From Rhizobium sullae (GTDB taxonomy: Bacteria; Pseudomonadota; Alphaproteobacteria; Rhizobiales; Rhizobiaceae), in assembly GCF_900169785.1 (NCBI RefSeq), contig NZ_FWER01000039.1, forward strand, positions 1 to 50,554: DNA of 50,554 nucleotides. Reading direction: 5' to 3'. Under the pieces are notes generated by a model that was given only the letters and a program-made list of their open reading frames with translations, did not search any database and had not been told where the DNA came from. Positions within the stretch are counted from its first letter, which is position 1; each line of letters begins with the position of its first letter. Both the position numbers and the translations under genes were made by a program. Below are positions 32,690 to 41,543 of this stretch, one piece after another.

Positions 32690-33454
32690 TCAATATTGCG
32701 CGATGTCGCCAGTTTCAGATTGCGCGAGCGTCAGGGGATAGCGCTCCGGGTGATGCACGAGGGCCGTGAGGTTTACCGGCCGGTTGCGGTTGTCGAAGGC
32801 GATCTGATCGACGGTCAGAACGGCCGCCGGCGATTGTAGATCCAGCATTGCCGCCTCCTCGGGAGAGGCCAGACGCGCACTCAGCGTTGTCTGTCCGCGC
32901 GATGGATGGATATGGTGGTGGCGGCGCAGCTCTGCGTAGAGCGAGCGGTTGCCCACCGTCCAATCCAGATCCAGCAGTCCTGGAACGCGGCCCGCCGGCA
33001 GCCAGTCCGTTTGAATGACGACCGGCACCTCATCGAGCAGCCGCAATCTGGAGAGCACGACAACATCGGCGCCGGGCGGCAGGAAAAGTGGCCGGCTGAT
33101 CTCCAGCGGCGCGCGAAGAACACGTGCCTCGATCAGGCGATGTCCGGGCACCCGGCCGTTCGAGATGGCCGTGGCCGTGAAGCTCTTGAGAACCTGCAGC
33201 TCAAAGCCGCCGCTGTGCTCTGCCACATAAAGCCCTTTGCCAGGCTGGCTCGTGACCACGCCCTGCTGGACCAACTCGCGTATTGCGTGCCGAATGGTGA
33301 TCCGGCTTACGTCGAAAAGATCAACTAATTCACGCTCTGAGGGCAATTTTCCCCGCAATGGCAGCTTTCCGTTGCGGATTGACGTCAAAAGCGCTTCGTA
33401 GACTTGCTTGTGGAGCGGCCGCGGATCCTCCCGATCAACCAGACTTTGAGGCAT
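32690..33454 (-). CDS. GntR-family regulator, HutC subfamily (UTRA domain)
   Basis: A 254-residue protein. The winged-helix domain is PLHKQVYEALLTSIRNGKLP, GKLPSERELVDLFDVSRITI and RHAIRELVQQGVVTSQPGKG. The UTRA effector-binding domain (about 85-240) contains PLFLPPGADVVVLSRLRLLD, VVIQTDWLPAG and VLTVDQIAFDNRNRPV. HutC-type members sense sugars, amino sugars or histidine intermediates and release DNA on binding. It is divergent from the ABC transporter and faces the DasR-like palindrome at 33562-33579. Start ATG 33454 is chosen by alignment with the family; the frame stays open to 33841, and the ribosome-binding site is weak. Confidence 0.85.
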   Translation of the reverse strand: MPQSLVDREDPRPLHKQVYEALLTSIRNGKLPLRGKLPSERELVDLFDVSRITIRHAIRELVQQGVVTSQPGKGLYVAEHSGGFELQVLKSFTATAISNGRVPGHRLIEARVLRAPLEISRPLFLPPGADVVVLSRLRLLDEVPVVIQTDWLPAGRVPGLLDLDWTVGNRSLYAELRRHHHIHPSRGQTTLSARLASPEEAAMLDLQSPAAVLTVDQIAFDNRNRPVNLTALVHHPERYPLTLAQSETGDIAQY

Positions 33455-33554
33455 TATGGAACGCGGGTGCTCCTGACGCTTATTCAAACCTGTTCGCCTT
33501 TCCCTTCCCGTCATTTTGCAACCACTCTCCACGCAAATCCCGACAAAGTCCATA

Positions 33555-33584
33555 TTGACATGACTGGATATAACCAGTCCTAAT
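33555..33584 (+). promoter_or_regulatory. Promoter with a DasR/HutC-type operator in its spacer
   Basis: TTGACA (33555-33560) is followed 18 bases later by CCTAAT (33579-33584). Within the spacer, GACTGG (33562-33567) and CCAGTC (33574-33579) form a perfect inverted repeat around ATATAA. The 16-mer ACTGGATATAACCAGT closely resembles the known DasR site ACTGGTCTAGACCAGT. A bound HutC-type repressor would block RNA polymerase directly. Confidence 0.65.
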
Positions 33585-33647
33585 GTGTGCCCAGGAGCCG
33601 GAGAGTTCCATAGATACCGAAGCACCATCACAAAAAGGGAACAGTTC

Positions 33648-34904
33648 ATGTTGAAGAGAAGTCTCGCTGCTTTAGCCATCTCCGTCGGCATCTGGACCGG
33701 GAGCGCACATGCGGAGACCATTTCGGTCTTCTGCTCACCCACCGAATTCGAGCTTTGTACGACGGTCGCCAATGCCTGGAAGGAAAAGACCGGCAACGAG
33801 GCGAAGATCAACAAGATGCCGGCATTGCTGGATGACGCCATCCCGCTTTATCAACAGCTGCTGGCATCGAAATCCAAAGATATCGACGTCCTGTTTTTGG
33901 ACGTCATCTGGCTCGGCATGTTCAAAAACAACCTGCTCGACCTGAAGACCCTGGTGCCGCAGGCAGACCAGGACAAACATTTCGCCTCGACGCTCGGTGC
34001 GGCCAAGCTTGACGGCAAACTCATTGCCATGCCCGCCTATATGGATGTCGGGCTGATGTTTTATCGCAAGGACCTTCTGGAGAAGTACGGCAAGCAGCCG
34101 CCGAAGACTTGGGACGAACTGGCGGCCAGTGCGAAGGAAATCCAGGACAAGGAGCGCGCAGCCGGCAATGGCGAGATGTGGGGCTATGCCTGGCAGGCCA
34201 AGAGCTACGAAGGGCTCACCTGCGACGCCATCGAACTGATCGCCTCAAACGGCGGCGGCACGATCATCTCGGACGACGGCAAGGTCACGATCGACAATCC
34301 GCAGGCAGCCGAAGCGATAGAAAAGGCCAAAGGCTGGATCGGCAGCATCAGTCCGGAAGGCGTGCTGAATTATGACGAGGAAGCCTCGCGCGCGATCTTC
34401 GAGTCCGGAAACGCGGTTTTCCACCGCAACTGGCCCTATGTCTGGGGAACGTCGCACCAGCAAGGCAGCTCCATCATCGACAAGGTCGGCATGATGCCGC
34501 TTCCCGTCGGCAAGGACGGCGAAAAGTCGAGCGGCTGCCTCGGTCCGATGTATTACGGCGTTTCGAAGTTCAGCGCCAAACCCGAGGTTGCGGCCGACTT
34601 CGTCAACTTCATCGCCGGCCCGGACATGCAGAAGATGCGCGCGATCCAGGCAGCTCTTAATCCGTCGATCCAGGCACTTTACAGCGATCCGGACGTGCTG
34701 GCGAAGTTGCCCTTCCTCAAGGACAACCAGCAGGCATTTGCCGACAGCGCAGTCCGCCCGTCCGGTTATACAGGCACGAGCTACAACCGCGTTTCGCAAG
34801 CCTTTTATCGCTCGGTCCACGACATGCTTTCGGGCGGCGGCGACATCAAGGCCGGGCTGAATGCCCTTGCAACGCGACTTGAGAAGCTGAAGGAGAGCCG
34901 TTGA
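33648..34904 (+). CDS. Extracellular solute-binding protein, CUT1 sugar ABC transporter 1
   Basis: The 418-residue periplasmic protein has a signal peptide (LKRSLAALAISVGIWTGSAH, cleaved after AHA). It belongs to family 1 of solute-binding proteins: DVLFLDVIWLGMFKNNLLDL, IAMPAYMDVGLMFYRKDLLE and PPKTWDELAASAKEIQ. It captures the sugar and delivers it to the two permeases encoded downstream. AAGGGA precedes ATG 33648. A strong hairpin follows the stop. It is the first gene of the GntR-controlled operon. Confidence 0.93.
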   Translation: MLKRSLAALAISVGIWTGSAHAETISVFCSPTEFELCTTVANAWKEKTGNEAKINKMPALLDDAIPLYQQLLASKSKDIDVLFLDVIWLGMFKNNLLDLKTLVPQADQDKHFASTLGAAKLDGKLIAMPAYMDVGLMFYRKDLLEKYGKQPPKTWDELAASAKEIQDKERAAGNGEMWGYAWQAKSYEGLTCDAIELIASNGGGTIISDDGKVTIDNPQAAEAIEKAKGWIGSISPEGVLNYDEEASRAIFESGNAVFHRNWPYVWGTSHQQGSSIIDKVGMMPLPVGKDGEKSSGCLGPMYYGVSKFSAKPEVAADFVNFIAGPDMQKMRAIQAALNPSIQALYSDPDVLAKLPFLKDNQQAFADSAVRPSGYTGTSYNRVSQAFYRSVHDMLSGGGDIKAGLNALATRLEKLKESR

Positions 34905-34914
34905 GGCTTTCTGA

Positions 34915-34961
34915 CAAGCCGGCGCGAGCAGGGCCCCTCGCCTGCTCGCGCAGCCGGCTTG
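34915..34961 (+). terminator. Strong hairpin between binding-protein and ATPase genes
   Basis: CAAGCCGGC/GCCGGCTTG (34915-34923 with 34953-34961) and GCGAGCAGG/CCTGCTCGC (34924-34932 with 34941-34949) form an 18-bp stem with a 3-nt bulge and an 8-nt loop. It probably acts as a partial terminator or 3'-end stabiliser that keeps binding-protein mRNA more abundant than downstream mRNA. Confidence 0.65.
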
Positions 34962-35027
34962 CTTGCCGTGCAGCCGGCCACCGAAGTGGCCGTTTCCCTT
35001 CCAGCATAATTCAAGTCCGGGTGTAAG

Positions 35028-36143
35028 ATGGCATCGGTTTCATTGGACTCCGTTTCAAAAAGCTATGGCACGCATTCCGTGATCGACGATGTCGATCTTC
35101 GGATCAGAGATGGCGAGTTCATCGTCTTTGTCGGCCCTTCAGGTTGCGGCAAATCCACTCTGCTGCGTATCGTCGCTGGCCTTGTTTCCCCGACGAAAGG
35201 CGCCGTCAGCATTGGCGGCGACGATGTCACCGACGTTCCAGCCTCCAAGCGGGGCGTTGCCTTTGTCTTCCAATCCTATGCGCTTTATCCGCACATGAGC
35301 GTTGCCCGCAACATCGGTTTTGCGCTGGAAACGCTTGGTCTTGCGCGCACCGCCGTCAGCGACAAAGTGCTTGCCGTTGCAAGGATGCTGAAAGTCGATC
35401 ATCTCCTGAATCGCCGTCCAAGAGAGCTGTCCGGCGGGCAGCGACAGCGTGTTGCGATCGGCCGGGCGCTGGTCCGTCAGCCGGAGATTTTTCTTTTCGA
35501 CGAGCCCCTTTCGAACCTCGATTCCGATCTTCGCATGGAAATGCGCATGGAGATCGCCAAGCTTCACGACGAACTCAAGACGACGATGATTTATGTGACG
35601 CACGATCAGTCCGAAGCCATGACGCTCGCCGACAGGATCGTTGTTCTCAATTACGGGCGCATCGAGCAGGTGGGTACGCCTCAAGCTCTGTACCGCACGC
35701 CGGACAACCGCTTCGTGGCAAGCTTTATCGGAAGCCCACGCATGAACTTCCTGTCAGTTTCCATGCAGGACGCTGCCGGCGGCCGGAGGATCATCGGACC
35801 GGGTGGTCTTTCTATCGGCGCTGGATTTCTAGGTTCCGATGCAACCGCAGCGACGATTGGCGTAAGGCCGGAAGGACTTGCGATCGCAGCCGATGGGACT
35901 GGGCGCATATCAGGCGTCCTCGAGCGCGTCGAGGACCTCGGGCACGAGCATTTTGCCTATTGCCGCATTGCGGAAGACGTCGTGTGGGTAATCCGGGTGA
36001 CTATCCCGCCTGCCAAGGAAACGATCGGCACGCGGATCGGATTGGGGTTTGCTGACGAGGCGGTTTTCGTCTTCGATACGGCCGACCGGCGGATCCCGCA
36101 CGAAATGGCGACCGCCAGCAATGTGAGGGCAGCCGAACAATGA
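35028..36143 (+). CDS. ABC transporter ATP-binding protein 1 (MalK/UgpC family)
   Basis: The 371-residue ATPase has Walker A GPSGCGKST (38-46), the Q-loop FQSYALYPHM, signature LSGGQRQRV, Walker B IFLFDEPLSNLD and the H-loop YVTHDQ. A C-terminal TOBE regulatory domain (about 240-360) is present. It energises the CUT1 importer with the permeases that follow; the next gene overlaps it by four bases. Confidence 0.95.
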   Translation: MASVSLDSVSKSYGTHSVIDDVDLRIRDGEFIVFVGPSGCGKSTLLRIVAGLVSPTKGAVSIGGDDVTDVPASKRGVAFVFQSYALYPHMSVARNIGFALETLGLARTAVSDKVLAVARMLKVDHLLNRRPRELSGGQRQRVAIGRALVRQPEIFLFDEPLSNLDSDLRMEMRMEIAKLHDELKTTMIYVTHDQSEAMTLADRIVVLNYGRIEQVGTPQALYRTPDNRFVASFIGSPRMNFLSVSMQDAAGGRRIIGPGGLSIGAGFLGSDATAATIGVRPEGLAIAADGTGRISGVLERVEDLGHEHFAYCRIAEDVVWVIRVTIPPAKETIGTRIGLGFADEAVFVFDTADRRIPHEMATASNVRAAEQ

Positions 36144-37039
36144 GTGCGCGTCTGGCACGCCGCGACCATCTGGCCGCATGGCTTTTCCTGGTCCCCGTCA
36201 TCATCGTGATGCTGCTCGTCGCCGTCTGGCCCCTCGGACGGACGTTCTTCTTTGCCTTTACCGATGCCTATCTCGACGATCCCTCGGTCTATTCGATGGT
36301 TGGGATCGCTAATTTCCTCGATGTCATCAATGACAGAAGCTGGTGGGTGGCCGTCAGGAATACGATGGTCTTCACGGTCATTTCGGTTGCCATCGAAACG
36401 GTTCTCGGCCTTGCAATTGCGCTTTTGATCAATGAGGCCATTCCAGGTCGAGGGCTGGTGCGTGCCGCCATCCTCGTCCCTTGGGCCATCCCGGTCGTGG
36501 TTTCCGCGAAGATCTGGGAATGGATGCTGAACGACCAGTTCGGCGTACTCAACAAGATCCTGATCGGGCTGGGTTTTATCGATCACGGAATCGCCTGGAC
36601 GGCGAGCAGCTCGCTGATCATGGGTGTCGTTATTTTCGCCGACGTGTGGATGACGACGCCTTTCATGGTGCTGTTGATCCTCGCCGGACTGCAGCTGATT
36701 TCGCCGGAGATATTCGAAGCTGCGGAGGTGGATGGTATCCCGGCATGGAAGCGCTTCTGGTCGATCACGTTGCCGATGCTGAGGCCGGCAATCGGCGTGG
36801 CCGTACTCTTCCGCGTGCTCGATGCGCTGCGGATGTTCGATCTTGCCTATGTCATGGCTGCGAGCAACGAGAACGTCATGACCGTGTCGATCTATGCGCG
36901 TGACAGGCTCATCAGCTTTCAAGAGCTGGGCGTCGGCTCGGCCGCTTCGACATGGGTGTTCCTGCTGGTGGCGCTCGCCGCCATTATCATCATCGGCGCG
37001 CTGCGTCTCGATCGGGCGAGCGGGGAGCTGACGAAATGA
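36140..37039 (+). CDS. Sugar ABC transporter permease 1a (MalF-like)
   Basis: A 299-residue inner-membrane protein with six predicted helices and the EAA loop EIFEAAEVDGIPAWKRFWSI, then TLPML, that docks on the ATPase. The first helix is AAWLFLVPVIIVMLLVAVW. It overlaps its neighbours on both sides by four bases (ATGA), so it is tightly cotranslated with the ATPase and second permease. Confidence 0.93.
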   Translation: MSARLARRDHLAAWLFLVPVIIVMLLVAVWPLGRTFFFAFTDAYLDDPSVYSMVGIANFLDVINDRSWWVAVRNTMVFTVISVAIETVLGLAIALLINEAIPGRGLVRAAILVPWAIPVVVSAKIWEWMLNDQFGVLNKILIGLGFIDHGIAWTASSSLIMGVVIFADVWMTTPFMVLLILAGLQLISPEIFEAAEVDGIPAWKRFWSITLPMLRPAIGVAVLFRVLDALRMFDLAYVMAASNENVMTVSIYARDRLISFQELGVGSAASTWVFLLVALAAIIIIGALRLDRASGELTK

Positions 37040-37914
37040 CGGACGTTGCACTCTACAGAACGGTACGCAAACCTGCCGCTTACTACCGCGTGCGGCGACG
37101 CATCGTAAGGTTCTTTCAATCTGCAGCACTCCTGCTCGTGCTGATCTATACGCTTTTCCCGTACTATTGGGCCTTTGTGTCCTCGACGAAACAGGGCGCA
37201 GCCCTCTATCAGGCAGCGCTCGTTCCCGCACTCGACTTCACCTACTACCGGCAGCTCATCGACAATCCCGTCTTCATGGGCTCGCTGCTCAATTCCGCCT
37301 ATGTCGCGGTGTCGACGACGTTTCTGTCGCTCGTCATTGGCCTCAGCGCCGCCTATGCGCTCGGGCGGATCGATTTTCCGCAGCGCCGGGTGCTGCTAAT
37401 GATCATTCTGATGATCTCGATCTTTCCGCAGGTCGTCGTTCTCTCCGGCATGTTCGAACTGATCAACTGGATGGGCCTGTTCAATCGCCCAAGCGCGCTG
37501 GTTCTGACCTATCTTCTCTCGACCGTGCCGTTCACCACCTGGGTTCTCACGACCTTCATCCGCGAATTCCCGCGTGAGCTGGAAGAAGCGGCCATCATCG
37601 ATGGCTGCTCGCATTTTCGCATTCTGATGAAGATCCTGCTGCCGCTGATGGGTCCGTCGCTCGCCAGCACCGGCATTTTAGCGTTCATCCTGGCATGGAA
37701 CGAATTCCTCTTTGCACTCACCTTCACATTGACGGACGAAAACCGCACCGTGCCGGTTGCAATCGGCCTCATTGCCGGAAACAGCCGCTACGAGTATCCC
37801 TTCGGCCAGATCATGGCGGCCTCGGTCACCGTCACCCTGCCCCTTATATTGGTAGTGCTCTTCTTCCAGCGCCGCATCGTTGCAGGCCTGACGGCGGGCG
37901 CGGTCAAGGGCTGA
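37036..37914 (+). CDS. Sugar ABC transporter permease 1b (MalG-like)
   Basis: The 292-residue permease has six helices and the EAA loop ELEEAAIIDGCSHFRILMKI, then LLPLMGPS. It ends in RRIVAGLTAGAVKG, the standard MalG-type C-terminus that contacts the ATPase. ATG 37036 overlaps the stop of permease 1a; the longer frame back to 36952 lies inside that gene. A GNAT gene follows 18 bases later. Confidence 0.93.
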   Translation: MTDVALYRTVRKPAAYYRVRRRIVRFFQSAALLLVLIYTLFPYYWAFVSSTKQGAALYQAALVPALDFTYYRQLIDNPVFMGSLLNSAYVAVSTTFLSLVIGLSAAYALGRIDFPQRRVLLMIILMISIFPQVVVLSGMFELINWMGLFNRPSALVLTYLLSTVPFTTWVLTTFIREFPRELEEAAIIDGCSHFRILMKILLPLMGPSLASTGILAFILAWNEFLFALTFTLTDENRTVPVAIGLIAGNSRYEYPFGQIMAASVTVTLPLILVVLFFQRRIVAGLTAGAVKG

Positions 37915-37932
37915 AAGACAAAGGATAAAGTC

Positions 37933-38457
37933 ATGGACATGCTGGTCAAACTCTACGAACTCAAGCCCGACGCCACGCTCGAGAAACGTTTGGCAGATCA
38001 GGACATCCTGATCCGCCGGGTGCTTGCACCCGAGCTCAAAGCACTGACCTCGTGGATCGAGCCGCGCTTTGGCGCCGGCTGGGCGGCGGAGGCGACTGTT
38101 GCGACGATGCGCCAGCCGCCGTCGTGTTTTATTGCGGTCAAAGGTGGCGAGCTCATCGGTTTTGCTTGCCATGAGGCGACGGCAAAAGGCTTCTTTGGGC
38201 CGACGGGCGTGGATGTTTCAGCCCGCGGGCATGGTGTCGGTCAGGCGTTGCTTGTGACCACCCTGCTCGACATGCACGCCCAAGGCTACGCCTATGGCAT
38301 CATTGGAGGTGCCGGCCCGATGGAATTTTATCGCCGCAGCGTCGGCGCGATCCCGATCGAAGGTTCCGTTCCGGGAATTTATCGCGACATGCTTGCGATC
38401 GCCACGCCAAGCGAAGTATCCGACTCCGAAAAGCCGCTAACGGGAAAACAGGCGTGA
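37933..38457 (+). CDS. GNAT-family N-acetyltransferase in the transporter operon
   Basis: A 174-residue single-domain acetyltransferase. Its acetyl-CoA pyrophosphate-binding motif is ARGHGVGQALLVTTLLDMHA, preceded by strand GGELIGFACHEATAKGFFGP. Later YGIIGGAGPMEFYRRSVGAI gives the usual Tyr near the C-terminus. It is the last gene of the first transporter operon, so its substrate is plausibly the imported compound, for example an amino sugar. That is inference from position. Confidence 0.85.
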   Translation: MDMLVKLYELKPDATLEKRLADQDILIRRVLAPELKALTSWIEPRFGAGWAAEATVATMRQPPSCFIAVKGGELIGFACHEATAKGFFGPTGVDVSARGHGVGQALLVTTLLDMHAQGYAYGIIGGAGPMEFYRRSVGAIPIEGSVPGIYRDMLAIATPSEVSDSEKPLTGKQA

Positions 38458-38479
38458 AAATCGCGGTCGCATTCGGCGT

Positions 38480-38496
38480 ATGAAAATTAATTTCAT
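38480..38496 (+). promoter_or_regulatory. Palindrome upstream of the second operon
   Basis: ATGAAA (38480-38485) and TTTCAT (38491-38496) are perfect arms around ATTAA. The site lies about 90 bases before the dehydrogenase start in an AT-rich gap that also has TATAAT at 38532-38537. It differs from the palindrome at 33562, so the two operons may have different regulators. Confidence 0.4.
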
Positions 38497-38587
38497 GATT
38501 CTCGAAGAAGCCGCGTTTACAGTTGACGACTTATAATTTTTGCCCCAACCTGAAGAAAATAAATTACGAAATGGGAACGACAACGGC

Positions 38588-39745
38588 ATGAAAGTGGGAA
38601 TCGTAGGGCTGGGATTCCGGCTCGGCTATCTTGGCTACGTTTTCAAGGCAATCGACAGCAGCTTTGAAATCGCAGGCTATGTCGATCCGGAGCCTGCCGG
38701 TCTCCCCGGATTGACGGAAAAGGGTATTTCTGTCGGCAAAGCCTACGCATCGCCCCAAGAGCTTCTTGCCGGCGAAAAGCTCGACCTGCTGATGATCGGC
38801 TCGCCCAACCACATGCATCTCGAGCACATAAGGCTGGGCCTTGAGGCCGGCCTAAAGGTATTCTGCGAAAAGCCGATCGTTACCACGATCGCCGAAAGCA
38901 TCGAACTCGCCAGGCTGATGGCAAGGTTCGGCCATGAGCGGCTGATGGTCGGCCTGGTACTGCGCTATTCGCCGCTCTACAAGGACCTGCGTGCCGTTCA
39001 GGCAGCCGGCAAGCTCGGCCAGATCGTCTCGATCGAGGCATCCGAACATATCGAACCCTATCACGGTGCCTTCTTCATGCGCGACTGGCGCCGCTACGAG
39101 CGTTTTTCCGGCAGCTTCATGCTGGAAAAATGCTGCCATGACCTCGACCTTTACAATGGCGTCGTCGGTGCCCGCCCCGAGCGGGTTGCGAGCTTCGGCG
39201 GACGCAAGAGCTTCATCCCTGCAAATGATCCGGCGCGTGAAGGGATCAACGACCTTGAACTCTTCCATCGCAAGCCAAGCGGCTGGATGGGGTCGGACAG
39301 GGTTTTCGACAGCGATGCCGACATCATCGACTACCAAGTCGCCATCGTCGAATATGCCAATGGCGTCGGCATGAACTTCCACACCAACTTGAACGTTCCA
39401 GACCAGTTCCGCCGCTTTGCCATCATGGGCTCGCGCGGCATGGCCGAAGGCGATTTCGTCCGCGGCTATCTCGACGTGCACGAGCAGCTGACCGGCAAGA
39501 AGATCGTTGAGAACAAGTACGCGGCAACCGAACTTTCCCAGCATTACGGCGCGGACGAGCAGATGGCCGCCGACCTGCTCGACAGCGTCCGCACTGGGAC
39601 CGAACTCCCAGTCTCCACACTGAATGCGCTCGAGGCCGGCATCCTCGCCTTGGCGATGGACGAAGCGCGTATGAAGAGGGCGGTCGTCGATCTGCGGCCG
39701 GTATGGGATCGCTTCGACGAGGCGCTCCACGCCAGAGCGGCTTGA
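38588..39745 (+). CDS. Gfo/Idh/MocA-family dehydrogenase
   Basis: The 385-residue NAD(P)-dependent sugar dehydrogenase has an N-terminal Rossmann motif (MKVGIVGLGFRLGYLG), the family EKP motif in LKVFCEKPIVTTIAES, and the C-terminal substrate domain from about 125. The segment LEKCCHDLDLYNGVVGARPE carries the HD pair corresponding to the catalytic D/H region. Substrates in this family are inositols, glucosides, uronates or pseudo-sugars; none is implied here. ATG 38588 gives the correct N-terminus. It leads the second operon, 14 bases before the next permease gene. Confidence 0.92.
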   Translation: MKVGIVGLGFRLGYLGYVFKAIDSSFEIAGYVDPEPAGLPGLTEKGISVGKAYASPQELLAGEKLDLLMIGSPNHMHLEHIRLGLEAGLKVFCEKPIVTTIAESIELARLMARFGHERLMVGLVLRYSPLYKDLRAVQAAGKLGQIVSIEASEHIEPYHGAFFMRDWRRYERFSGSFMLEKCCHDLDLYNGVVGARPERVASFGGRKSFIPANDPAREGINDLELFHRKPSGWMGSDRVFDSDADIIDYQVAIVEYANGVGMNFHTNLNVPDQFRRFAIMGSRGMAEGDFVRGYLDVHEQLTGKKIVENKYAATELSQHYGADEQMAADLLDSVRTGTELPVSTLNALEAGILALAMDEARMKRAVVDLRPVWDRFDEALHARAA

Positions 39746-39758
39746 GGAGGACGGCAGG

Positions 39759-40643
39759 ATGGGTGTTCAAAAAAGCACGGTCATCTTCGCCTGGATCCTT
39801 CTCCTTCCAGCTGTCCTTTACGTCATGGCGATCGTCGCCTACCCGCTGGTCGATACGTTCATTCTGTCCTTCACAGACGCATCGCTCAGGAAGACGACGA
39901 ATTGGGTCGGCTGGATCAATTACGAGAAGATCTTCAACGCCACATTCGCGGAGGTCATTTTCCGCACCTTCATCTGGACGTTCTTTTCGGTATCGATCAA
40001 AATGATCATTGGTACCTTTGGCGCGACAATGCTGAATGCTGCCGTGCCCGGCCGTGCGCTTTTCCGCCTGCTGACCATGCCGCCATGGATCGTGCCGATG
40101 GCGATCGGTATCTTCATGTGGGGGTGGATGTATAACGGCCAGTTCGGAATGATCTCCGGCCTTTTGCAGCGCTTCGGTCTGGTCAATGGTCCGGTCGCGT
40201 TCCTCGCCTACGGAAGCACGGCGTTCTGGGCAACGATCATCACGGATGTGTGGATCGGCGTCCCTCTGGTCACCATCTACTTTCTGGCCGCGATCCAATC
40301 CATTCCGAAGGACCTTTATGAAGCCGCCTGGACTGATGGGGCCGGCCGTTTTTATCGTTTTCGCCGCATCACGCTGCCGCTGATGGTCCCGGCAATTATT
40401 ACGATGTCGATGCTGTCTTTGATCGCCACGTTCAATTCCTTCGACATCATCTGGATCCTGACCCAAGGTGGTCCGAGCGGCCAGACGACGACGATGATCA
40501 TCGATACCTATCAGACCGCGATCGGCTCCAAGAAATATGGTGAAGGTGCTGCACGTGCCGTGCTGATTTGCATCTTCCTGTCGCTCTTCTGCTTTGCCTA
40601 TTTCCGTGTCACCCGCCGTCTCAACCCGGAGAAGCGCGCATGA
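39759..40643 (+). CDS. Sugar ABC transporter permease 2a (MalF-like)
   Basis: The 294-residue permease has six helices and the EAA loop KDLYEAAWTDGAGRFYRFRR, then ITLPLM. TNWVGWINYEKIF is the usual MalF periplasmic start of domain. GAGGACGG upstream of ATG 39759. It overlaps permease 2b by four bases. Confidence 0.93.
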   Translation: MGVQKSTVIFAWILLLPAVLYVMAIVAYPLVDTFILSFTDASLRKTTNWVGWINYEKIFNATFAEVIFRTFIWTFFSVSIKMIIGTFGATMLNAAVPGRALFRLLTMPPWIVPMAIGIFMWGWMYNGQFGMISGLLQRFGLVNGPVAFLAYGSTAFWATIITDVWIGVPLVTIYFLAAIQSIPKDLYEAAWTDGAGRFYRFRRITLPLMVPAIITMSMLSLIATFNSFDIIWILTQGGPSGQTTTMIIDTYQTAIGSKKYGEGAARAVLICIFLSLFCFAYFRVTRRLNPEKRA

Positions 40644-41497
40644 GCAGTCCCGCAATGATCGATCGCTACAGCTGGTGGGAAATCGTGCTGATCTATTGCG
40701 GCATCGCGCTGTTTCTGGCCTTCGTTCTTTCGCCCTTCGTCGAAGGCTTTCTGGTTTCGCTGAAACCGTTGAGCCAGCTCTTTTCGTCGCCTTACCGGTT
40801 CTGGCCGGAGAACGGCTCTTTCGAGGCCTATCGAACGATGTGGGTCAGCGTTCCAGGGTTCGGGCGCTATATCTTCAATTCGTTCTTCATATCGATCATC
40901 GTCACAGTGATCGTGCTCAGCCTCGTCATTCCGGCGGCTTATGCCTTTGCACGGTTCGAGTTCAGGGGGATGGGCATCCTTCTCGGCGCCTTTCTCACCG
41001 TCAACATGTTCTCCGGCGCGGTGCTTCTCATCCCCCTCTTCCGGCTGATGCGCAGCATGGGCGTTCTTAACACTTATCTTGCCATGATCGTGCCGGGCGT
41101 GGCGTTCCTCATTCCATCGGCGATCTGGCTGCTTCGGACTTATATGATCCGCATTCCCCAGGAACTGAATGAGGCCGCGTATATGGATGGCGCAAGCCAT
41201 TTTTACACGCTTCGCCGCGTGATCCTGCCGATCGCCATGCCCGGGATCATCGTCGTCGCGATCACCACCTTCATCGGTGCCTATGCGCAGCAATTCATCT
41301 TCGCGCTGACCTTCAACTCGAAGACCGAATACATGCCTCTGCCGGTGGGACTCTTTGCTTATTTCGGTAAGCAGGAGGTCATCTGGAATGAACTGATGGC
41401 GGCCTCTTTCGTCGGCATCCTGCCCGCGATGATCGTCATCTTCTTCCTGCAACGCTATCTCGTCGGCGGGCTGACCGCCGGTGCGGTGAAACAATAA
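40640..41497 (+). CDS. Sugar ABC transporter permease 2b (MalG-like)
   Basis: The 285-residue permease has six helices, the EAA loop QELNEAAYMDGASHFYTLRR, then VILPIAMPG, and the standard end QRYLVGGLTAGAVKQ. ATG 40640 overlaps the stop of permease 2a; an earlier in-frame start would lie in that gene. The binding-protein gene follows after 46 bases. Confidence 0.93.
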   Translation: MSSPAMIDRYSWWEIVLIYCGIALFLAFVLSPFVEGFLVSLKPLSQLFSSPYRFWPENGSFEAYRTMWVSVPGFGRYIFNSFFISIIVTVIVLSLVIPAAYAFARFEFRGMGILLGAFLTVNMFSGAVLLIPLFRLMRSMGVLNTYLAMIVPGVAFLIPSAIWLLRTYMIRIPQELNEAAYMDGASHFYTLRRVILPIAMPGIIVVAITTFIGAYAQQFIFALTFNSKTEYMPLPVGLFAYFGKQEVIWNELMAASFVGILPAMIVIFFLQRYLVGGLTAGAVKQ

Positions 41498-41543
41498 GAC
41501 CAAGAAACGAGTGAACAGCTAACACAAGAACGGGAGTCGTGAA

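Noticed and set aside
35957..37231. 424-codon open frame on the minus strand
   Set aside because: It is antisense to the transporter ATPase and permease genes; its translation is rich in H, R, D and Q with no motifs, as expected from GC-rich codon bias on the other strand.
38523..38537. TTGACG and TATAAT upstream of the dehydrogenase gene
   Set aside because: The hexamers are only three bases apart, so they cannot form one sigma-70 promoter; TATAAT alone may still be a -10.
39423..40655. 410-codon open frame on the minus strand
   Set aside because: Antisense to the dehydrogenase and permease 2a genes; composition is typical of a shadow frame.
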